Part shown: positions 21,813 to 26,950 of the stretch, piece by piece
Layout of the letters: each line of letters starts with the position of its first letter
Position numbering within the stretch: position 1 is the first letter of the stretch
DNA from: Planctomycetota bacterium
GTDB taxonomy: Bacteria > Planctomycetota > Planctomycetia > Pirellulales > Thermoguttaceae
Assembly (NCBI GenBank): GCA_023621895.1
Contig: JAMOAF010000405.1
Span: 1-26,950, forward strand
Direction: 5' to 3'
Length of the DNA stretch: 26,950 nt
The notes under the pieces: generated by a model
What the model was told of the DNA's origin: nothing
The model's database searches: none
The model's input: the letters and a program-made list of their open reading frames with translations, nothing else
Made by a program: the position numbers and the translations under genes

Positions 21813-22979
21813 GTGGCGAAGGGTAAGTACCTGTTTACGAGCGAAGCGGTCAGCATGGGGCATCCCGACAAGCTGGCGGACCAGATATCCGATGGGGTGC
21901 TCGACGCGCTTTACGAGCAGGATCCGTACAGCCGCGTGGCCTGCGAGACGATGGTCACGACGGGGATTGCCATCGTCGCGGGCGAAATCACCACCAAGGC
22001 GATGATCAATTACACCGATGTGGTTCGCAACGTGATCCGCCAGGTGGGCTACACCGACGACGAGATGGGAATCAACGCCGACACGTGCAGCGTGATGCTC
22101 TCTCTCGACCGCCAGAGTCCGGATATCGCCCAGGGGGTCGACGAGAACGCCGGATCGGGCAAGGATGTCGGGGCGGGCGACCAGGGACTGATGTTCGGTT
22201 ACGCGTGCAACCACACGCGAGAATTGATGCCGATGCCGATCGCGCTGGCCCATCGCATCACCAACCGCCTGGCCGAGGTCCGCCGGCAGCGGCTGGTCGA
22301 CTGGCTCCGCCCGGACAGCAAAAGCCAGGTGACCGTCGAGTTCGACGGCCCAAAGCCGGTGCGGATCGACACCGTCGTGTTGTCCACGCAGCATCACCCG
22401 GACGTCAACCAGGCGCAGATCAGGGACTGGGTCGTTCCCAACGTGATTCAGCCCTGCCTGCCGCCGGAGTTGGTCAACGGAGAGATCAAGTACTACGTCA
22501 ATCCGACGGGGAAGTTCGTCGTCGGCGGCCCCCATGGCGATTGCGGGCTGACGGGGCGGAAGATCATCGTCGACACCTACGGCGGCTGGGCGCGCCACGG
22601 CGGTGGAGCGTTCAGCGGCAAAGACCCGACGAAGGTCGATCGCAGCGCGACCTACATGGCTCGGCACGTGGCCAAGAACCTGGTCGCCGCCGGCCTGGCC
22701 GACCGCTGCGAGGTCCAGTTGGCCTACGCGATCGGCGTTTCGCATCCGATCAGCGTTCTGGTCGACACCGACGGGACCGGCTGCATCGAGGACGAGCGGC
22801 TGTGCGAGATCGTCCGCGAACTGTTTCCGCTGACCCCGCGGAGAATTATTGAATACCTCGAGCTGCGCCGGCCGATCTATCTGGCGACCGCCGCCGGCGG
22901 TCACTTCGGCCGCAGCGAGCCGACCTTCACCTGGGAGAGCACGGCCAGGGCCAACGAGCTTCGCGAAGCCGCCGGCTAG
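21813..22979 (+). CDS. metK: S-adenosylmethionine synthetase
   Basis: GTG 21813 stands close behind AAGGAGG and starts MAKGKYLFTSEAVSMGHPDKLADQISD, giving 388 residues, the family norm. Diagnostic motifs: GHPDK at 16-20 (ATP and Mg binding, His17 and Asp19), GAGDQGLMFGYA, GGPHGDCGLTGRK and the phosphate loop GGGAFSGKDPTKVDRSA. The enzyme makes S-adenosylmethionine from ATP and methionine for all methyl transfer. A GTG at 21780 in frame lacks a ribosome-binding site and is rejected. The gene has its own promoter; the membrane-protein gene 27 bp downstream may be co-transcribed. Confidence 0.98.
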   Translation: MAKGKYLFTSEAVSMGHPDKLADQISDGVLDALYEQDPYSRVACETMVTTGIAIVAGEITTKAMINYTDVVRNVIRQVGYTDDEMGINADTCSVMLSLDRQSPDIAQGVDENAGSGKDVGAGDQGLMFGYACNHTRELMPMPIALAHRITNRLAEVRRQRLVDWLRPDSKSQVTVEFDGPKPVRIDTVVLSTQHHPDVNQAQIRDWVVPNVIQPCLPPELVNGEIKYYVNPTGKFVVGGPHGDCGLTGRKIIVDTYGGWARHGGGAFSGKDPTKVDRSATYMARHVAKNLVAAGLADRCEVQLAYAIGVSHPISVLVDTDGTGCIEDERLCEIVRELFPLTPRRIIEYLELRRPIYLATAAGGHFGRSEPTFTWESTARANELREAAG

Positions 22980-23006
22980 CTCCCGCAACCGGCCCGATCG
23001 AGCGCG

Positions 23007-23870
23007 ATGACGACCACGACCAGCGTTGAACTGGGGATCGGCGGGTCGGTCCCGTCAACCGACGGGGCGGTGCGACTTCTCCTTCGCTCGGCCCTGCTCG
23101 CTTGGGTTGCCATGCTCGGGTGCGTGGCGTGCCTTCTCGTCTGCCGACGAGCGGCCGGAGCCTTGTCCAGTCCACTGCCCGCCGCCGGATTGGCAATCGT
23201 GGGGCTCGTGGCGGCACTGACCACCGCAGCGGTCCGCCGAGCGTGGCGGGCGCTGCCGCCACACCGCGGCGGCGTTCTGCTGGCGGGCGTGCTGACGGTT
23301 TCGCTTGTTTCGGCGGCGATCGCGGTTAGCCTCCCGAAGTCCCCACTTGTGGGGGTAATCCTTCTCTGGGCGCCAATCCTGGTCGAGGAGGGATGGGCGT
23401 GGCGGCTAAGCTCTTTCCGAGAGGATTTGACTGGCCAGCCCCGGCCGGCCGCCCCGACCAGGCCCGTGGCCCCGCAGCCGGCGGCCGAGTGGACGATTCA
23501 GTCTCCGCCGGAGGCGAACGTCACCCAGCAGCTTACGCGCTTGCGGGAACCCGACGGAACCGAGCGAATTCAGGGCTGGTTGCGGACGGCGTTTGGAGCA
23601 GGTCAGCGGCTTGCCAGCGTTCACGTCGCCTTCTGCCCGCCATTGGCCCGCGGGCCGGAAGCCGATCTGAAGCAGCTTGCCGGCCCGGACGTGCGAATCA
23701 AGAAGGTCCAGGTGTTTCCGTTTGGGGCCCGATTCGACCTGAAGCTTGCCGTCCCGGCGGAGGCGCCGCTCGAGGCGCTCTTCCAGTTCACCGCCGAGGC
23801 GCCCGGCGAGACGCCTCGTGACGCTGCTGCCGCCGTGGAGAGACCGGAGACGAGCGGCGGCGGAGTATAG
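23007..23870 (+). CDS. Membrane protein of unknown function (four helices plus soluble C-terminal domain)
   Basis: The 287-residue product has four predicted membrane helices at about 22-47, 57-80, 88-109 and 114-130, a Pro-rich linker (GQPRPAAPTRPVAPQPAA), and a soluble domain of about 130 residues with strand-like VHVAFCPPLA and VRIKKVQVFPFGARFDLKL. I recognise no family. It starts 27 bp after metK and has no promoter of its own that I can see, so it may be read together with metK; no link to methionine metabolism is evident. Its 3' end faces the alpha/beta hydrolase gene across the dispersed element. Confidence 0.75.
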   Translation: MTTTTSVELGIGGSVPSTDGAVRLLLRSALLAWVAMLGCVACLLVCRRAAGALSSPLPAAGLAIVGLVAALTTAAVRRAWRALPPHRGGVLLAGVLTVSLVSAAIAVSLPKSPLVGVILLWAPILVEEGWAWRLSSFREDLTGQPRPAAPTRPVAPQPAAEWTIQSPPEANVTQQLTRLREPDGTERIQGWLRTAFGAGQRLASVHVAFCPPLARGPEADLKQLAGPDVRIKKVQVFPFGARFDLKLAVPAEAPLEALFQFTAEAPGETPRDAAAAVERPETSGGGV

Positions 23871-23904
23871 TCGGGAGCTGCGCGGCGGGCGGCTCCTGGA
23901 TGAG

Positions 23905-24070
23905 CCTGCGTGATTTGTGGAAAAAGCGGCTGTTATTCAGATAGCCGCGTGCGCCTTGACCCGCGCTTCGTTACGTGCGGGTTGTGCCGCAGCGCAGGCG
24001 CGCCGCGGGGCAAGCCCACGCGGCTATCACGCTCTCATGAATTCCTCCCGGAATCACGCAAGCTCATCTA
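23905..24070. repeat. Dispersed palindromic element, copy B (166 bp)
   Basis: This copy matches 13161-13328 over its whole length, with a handful of changes mostly at offset 46-57 and one 2-nt gap. The inner 11-bp pair is unchanged (GATAGCCGCGT 23940-23950, ACGCGGCTATC 24018-24028). In the outer pair the one changed base still allows a G-U pair. In the core, the A-copy stem GGCT/AGCC is replaced by CTTG/CAAG, so pairing survives a sequence change. The element starts 34 bp after the membrane-protein stop, and its last bases form the stop codon (TAG, 24070-24068) of the opposing hydrolase gene. Confidence 0.9.
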
Positions 24071-25051
24071 AGAGGCGTTGCGCCCCGTGCCCGATGAAGC
24101 CAGGTGGAGCGGCTCGGGGATCGCTTTTGCGGGCGCGACTTGCGGCAGCTCGCCCCCCCGCGGCGCGGGAGCCGTCTGCATCGTCCGCGTAAAGAAATCC
24201 ACGATCCGTGTCCTGTAGGCCGCCGCGGCCACTTCAACCGCCTCGGCGTGGCGGGCCCGCGGCACAACCCAGAGCTGGCACTCCGACGGAATCCTCGCGG
24301 CGATGCTCCGGCTGAATTGCAGCGGCACATCGACATCATCCTGCCCGTGCACGATCAACGTCGCCGCCCGGAGCTTCTGGGCTGCGCGGGCCAAATCAAC
24401 CCGATCATCGCGCTGGCGGACGAACAGCCGCACGGGCAGCCAGGAACGGTTGAGCAAGCGCGTCGATCGCAGGTCGCGCCGCCGCGCCGGTTGGATGCTG
24501 TCGAGCACCAGCGCGCGAATCGAAGGCTCTTCGGCAGCCGTTCGCAGCGCGATTGCCGCGCCCTTGCTGACGCCGATCACTCCGACAGGCGCGCCGGCCA
24601 TGTCGGAGTGCACCGCTGCCAGCCGCACGGCCGCCGTAAGATCGGCCATGTCGGCGCGAGTGACCTCCGGCTCGGGATCGCCGCCCGAGACCGACTCGCT
24701 CCGCCCATGGTTGCGATAGTCGAACGTGAACACGTCGAAGCCCTCGGCGCGAAGATGCTCCACGTAGGGCAAGGCATTCCAGCGGTCGCCGTTCATCTCG
24801 TGGCTGTAAAGGATCGTGCCGCGGCTGCTCTCGGTCAGGCGGTGCAGATAGGTCCCGCTCAGCCAGACGCCATCCGCTGTCTGGAATCGGATCTCCTTGC
24901 CCTCCTCGAGCGGCTCGCGCCAATGGGTCGGAAGCCAGGCCGTTCGCCGGCAAGATTCAGCCACGACCGGCACGCGGAGCACGCGGGCGACCACGTGCAG
25001 CACGATCGTGAGAATGAGCAGGGAAAGAAGCAGCCAGATGAAGCCACTCAC
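24068..25051 (-). CDS. Alpha/beta hydrolase (serine esterase/lipase-like), membrane-anchored
   Basis: The protein has an N-terminal membrane helix (FIWLLLSLLILTIVLHVVARVL) and an alpha/beta hydrolase fold. Visible parts are the oxyanion region (ILYSHEMNGDRW), FDYRNHGRSES, the nucleophile elbow GVSKG with Ser162, the acidic residue in HGQDDVD (Asp238/239) and His268 in RARHAEAV. The layout resembles BAAT/PldB-like and serine aminopeptidase S33-type hydrolases, with unknown substrate. GTG 25051 was chosen because a weak GGA lies before it and the helix begins directly; TTG 25069 is the longer alternative (333 residues). The stop codon falls in the dispersed palindromic element. Confidence 0.85.
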   Translation of the reverse strand: MSGFIWLLLSLLILTIVLHVVARVLRVPVVAESCRRTAWLPTHWREPLEEGKEIRFQTADGVWLSGTYLHRLTESSRGTILYSHEMNGDRWNALPYVEHLRAEGFDVFTFDYRNHGRSESVSGGDPEPEVTRADMADLTAAVRLAAVHSDMAGAPVGVIGVSKGAAIALRTAAEEPSIRALVLDSIQPARRRDLRSTRLLNRSWLPVRLFVRQRDDRVDLARAAQKLRAATLIVHGQDDVDVPLQFSRSIAARIPSECQLWVVPRARHAEAVEVAAAAYRTRIVDFFTRTMQTAPAPRGGELPQVAPAKAIPEPLHLASSGTGRNAS

Positions 25052-25430
25052 GGAGTTTCCAGTAGACAACAGAAGATTCGATTACGAAAGCCTTCCACCG
25101 CGACGGACGAGCCAGTCACGGCAACCACCCTAAGACAAGCTTTTGCCAAAACGGCTTCCCGACTTCATCTAAAGTCTAGCAGCAGCCAGCGGGGAATAAA
25201 TCCTCCGGCGTGCAATCGATCGCCGCGCCGACCCAAACTCACCCGCGCTTCAAAGGCTCTATTGTACTCCGGCGGCCTGAAATGCCGACCCCCTCCGACG
25301 GCTCAAACGGATAGACCGCACGTCCGGAATGCTTCTGTGGAGGGGGTTACCCAAGTGTGCTTTTCGCGCACTCAAAATCCACCGGAAATGGGGGCATGTT
25401 CGTGCCGGTGCGCATGTTCTGCCCGGTTTT
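25052..25430. other. Gap between the hydrolase and C-terminal protease genes
   Basis: About 380 bp with no supported gene. It holds two hairpin-forming sequences: ACCCCCTCC (25288-25296) with GGAGGGGGT (25339-25347), a perfect 9-bp pair 42 nt apart, and AGTGTGC (25354-25360) with GCGCACT (25366-25372) across 5 nt. The protease reads towards this gap and the hydrolase starts from its other side, so the hairpins may end protease transcription or sit in the hydrolase leader. No T-run follows, and no clear promoter was seen. Confidence 0.4.
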
Positions 25431-25448
25431 CTAGCCCGACTGGGCTAG
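25431..25448. other. Hairpin at the stop codon of the C-terminal protease gene
   Basis: CTAGCCC (25431-25437) pairs perfectly with GGGCTAG (25442-25448) across 4 nt. The stem contains the protease stop codon and its last codons. It could slow exonucleases at the 3' end or help termination; no U-run follows on the minus strand. Confidence 0.4.
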
Positions 25449-26950
25449 GAGAACCAGTTGCAGGTAGTCGACCGTGATCGCCATGACTTCGTCGAGATAC
25501 ATTTCTCGCCGGATTCCCAGCTCGCCTCCTTCGGCGATCTGCTCCAGCGTCTGGCGTTCCTCTTTGTCGGCGTCGAGTTCCTTCAGTTCGGCGCGGAACT
25601 TCTCTTCGTTGAGCGTGATGTATTTTCGGTCTTTTTGTGCCAGGTAGAGATCGATGTTGCGCTGCACTTTCTGGAAGTCGCTGGAATCGCTCCGGCGCTT
25701 GTCCGACAGCCGCTGCAACTGTTGGCGGATGGCATCGCTGACCTGGCCATAGTTCCTGTGTTGCACCGGGTCGACGCGATCGAAGGGAACGGCATAATCG
25801 AGGTCCGCTTCCCCGATATCGTAGTGGGTCGTCAGGGAGGGAATCTCGATGTCCGAGACGACGCCGCGGTTCTGCGTGCTCTCCCCACTGGGGCGGTAGA
25901 ACTGCTGCATGGTGATTTTCAGGGCGCCCAGCGAGGGGGCGTTTTGAATTCCCTGGAAAAGCTGGGCGCCGAGGTCCATCAGGCTCTGGACAGTGCCTTT
26001 GCCGTGGGTGGCGTGATCGCCGATGATCAGCCCTCGCTTATAGTCCTGGATGGCGCCGGCCAGGATTTCGCTGGCGCTGGCGCTGAACTTGCTGACCATC
26101 ACGACCAGCGGCCCCTTCCAGACGATCGAACCGTTGTCGTTGTCCATGTAGGCGTGGACGTCACCGTTGGCATCCTTGACCTGGACGACCGGCCCATCCT
26201 CGATGAACAGGCCCGTCAGGCTGATTGCTTCCTGCAACGAGCCGCCGCCGTTGCGGCGAAGATCGAGGATCACCGCATCGACCTGCTGCTTGTTGAACTC
26301 CTCGAGGATCAGCCGCACGTCGCGCGTGGTGCTCTTGAAGTTGGGGATTCCGTTCTTGACGCCCTCCATGTCGAGGTAGAAGCTGGGCAGATCGATGACG
26401 CCGATCTTGTAAGGCGCGCCGGAGGGTTTGGCGCCGACCTCGAAGACGGCCTTCTGGGCTTCGCTGTCCTTCAATTCGATCTTCGCACGGGTGATCTCCA
26501 CAATCCGACGGTCCAGACCATCCTTGTCCGTGACTTCGAGTCGGACAACCGTGTTGCGTTTGCCCCGGATTCGATCGACCACGTCCGAGAGCTTCATATC
26601 GACCACGTCTTCGATCTCTCCGTTGACCCCCTGGCCGACGCCGACGATCCGGTCCTCGGGCTTCAGTCGCCCGTCTTTACCGGCCGCACCACCCGGAATA
26701 ATCTTGTTCACGACGGTGTAGCCGTCGATCGATTGGAGTGCCGCGCCGATGCCGTCGAGCTCCAGGCGCATCTGGATCTCGAAATTGTCCAGCGAGCGAG
26801 GCGACATGTAGCTCGTGTGCGGGTCAAACGACATCGTCATCGCCGTCAAGTACATCTCGAGCACTTCCTCGCGATCCGTCTGATGCATCCGCTTGGAGAA
26901 GCTCACGTAGCGCCGCAGCACCTTCTCCCGCTGCTTTTCGATGGTCATCT
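25431..26950 (-). CDS. prc: C-terminal processing (tail-specific) peptidase, S41 family, 5' end outside window
   Basis: The minus-strand frame runs to the window end; at least 505 residues are present and the N-terminus is missing. A PDZ domain (DGIGAALQSIDGYTVVNKI, about 64-150) precedes the S41 protease domain, with FSASASEILAGA carrying the catalytic Ser and THGKGTVQ the catalytic Lys of the Ser/Lys dyad. RPSGESTQNRGV and the long C-terminal helical region match the larger Prc/Tsp branch rather than short CtpA proteins. Prc cuts exported proteins at their C-terminal tails in the periplasm and helps control envelope hydrolases. The start is not visible. Confidence 0.93.
   Translation of the reverse strand, partial: MTIEKQREKVLRRYVSFSKRMHQTDREEVLEMYLTAMTMSFDPHTSYMSPRSLDNFEIQMRLELDGIGAALQSIDGYTVVNKIIPGGAAGKDGRLKPEDRIVGVGQGVNGEIEDVVDMKLSDVVDRIRGKRNTVVRLEVTDKDGLDRRIVEITRAKIELKDSEAQKAVFEVGAKPSGAPYKIGVIDLPSFYLDMEGVKNGIPNFKSTTRDVRLILEEFNKQQVDAVILDLRRNGGGSLQEAISLTGLFIEDGPVVQVKDANGDVHAYMDNDNGSIVWKGPLVVMVSKFSASASEILAGAIQDYKRGLIIGDHATHGKGTVQSLMDLGAQLFQGIQNAPSLGALKITMQQFYRPSGESTQNRGVVSDIEIPSLTTHYDIGEADLDYAVPFDRVDPVQHRNYGQVSDAIRQQLQRLSDKRRSDSSDFQKVQRNIDLYLAQKDRKYITLNEEKFRAELKELDADKEERQTLEQIAEGGELGIRREMYLDEVMAITVDYLQLVLLAQSG

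Overview
The window looks like a high-GC planctomycete chromosome segment (phylum Planctomycetota, probably Pirellulales-like). This is inferred from gene content, since no marker search could be run. The signs are a Tat-exported Gfo/Idh/MocA oxidoreductase, a DUF1570 protein, an ECF sigma/anti-sigma/secreted-protein operon, many GTG starts behind good Shine-Dalgarno sequences, lipid A/Kdo genes, and AAGGTCC-type and ATTACAG-type heptamer repeats. No phage, transposase, plasmid, CRISPR, tRNA or rRNA gene was seen. Most of the window is ordinary chromosomal gene content; the unusual material is between the genes.

Layout. 1-303: 3' end of a GNAT acetyltransferase gene. 433-3496: a three-gene operon of membrane-fusion protein, FtsX/MacB/DevC-type permease and ABC ATPase. 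3497-4003: a gap holding a good promoter and a 268-nt structured leader, followed by ktrB-ktrA (potassium uptake, 4004-6044). 6244-7887: a two-domain ABC permease with no partner genes. 7952-9112: a DUF1570 HExxH protein. 9261-10586: a Gfo/Idh/MocA oxidoreductase. 10587-11137: a repeat-rich gap with a 55-bp tandem duplication and a matching distal inverted repeat. 11138-11962: a secreted protein of unknown function. 12232-13155: an LpxL/HtrB-like acyltransferase. 13352-15798 (minus strand): ECF sigma factor, anti-sigma factor and secreted protein. 16104-17189 (minus) and 17560-18951 (plus): a divergent PfkB sugar kinase (KDG kinase-like) and GH28 polygalacturonase-like enzyme. 19115-20419: waaA (Kdo transferase). 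20487-21518 (minus): a membrane-anchored SGNH hydrolase. 21813-22979: metK, then a four-helix membrane protein. 24068-25051 (minus): an alpha/beta hydrolase. 25431-26950 (minus): a C-terminal processing protease cut by the window edge.

How the genes fit together. KtrB and KtrA make one K+ uptake complex. The GH28 enzyme and the KDG kinase fit pectin/uronate use and share a divergent regulatory region with three palindromes. The acyltransferase and WaaA both serve lipid A/inner-core synthesis and support a Gram-negative-type outer membrane. The sigma operon is a typical envelope-signalling unit.

The strongest non-standard signal is a dispersed palindromic element of about 167 bp. It is present twice (13161-13328 and 23905-24070), has nested inverted repeats kept in both copies, and fills two of the three convergent gene junctions. 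Next are the structured leader in front of ktrB, the palindromes around the kdgK/GH28 divergent promoters, and three separate heptamer tandem repeats. I did not find a clear new multi-gene system.
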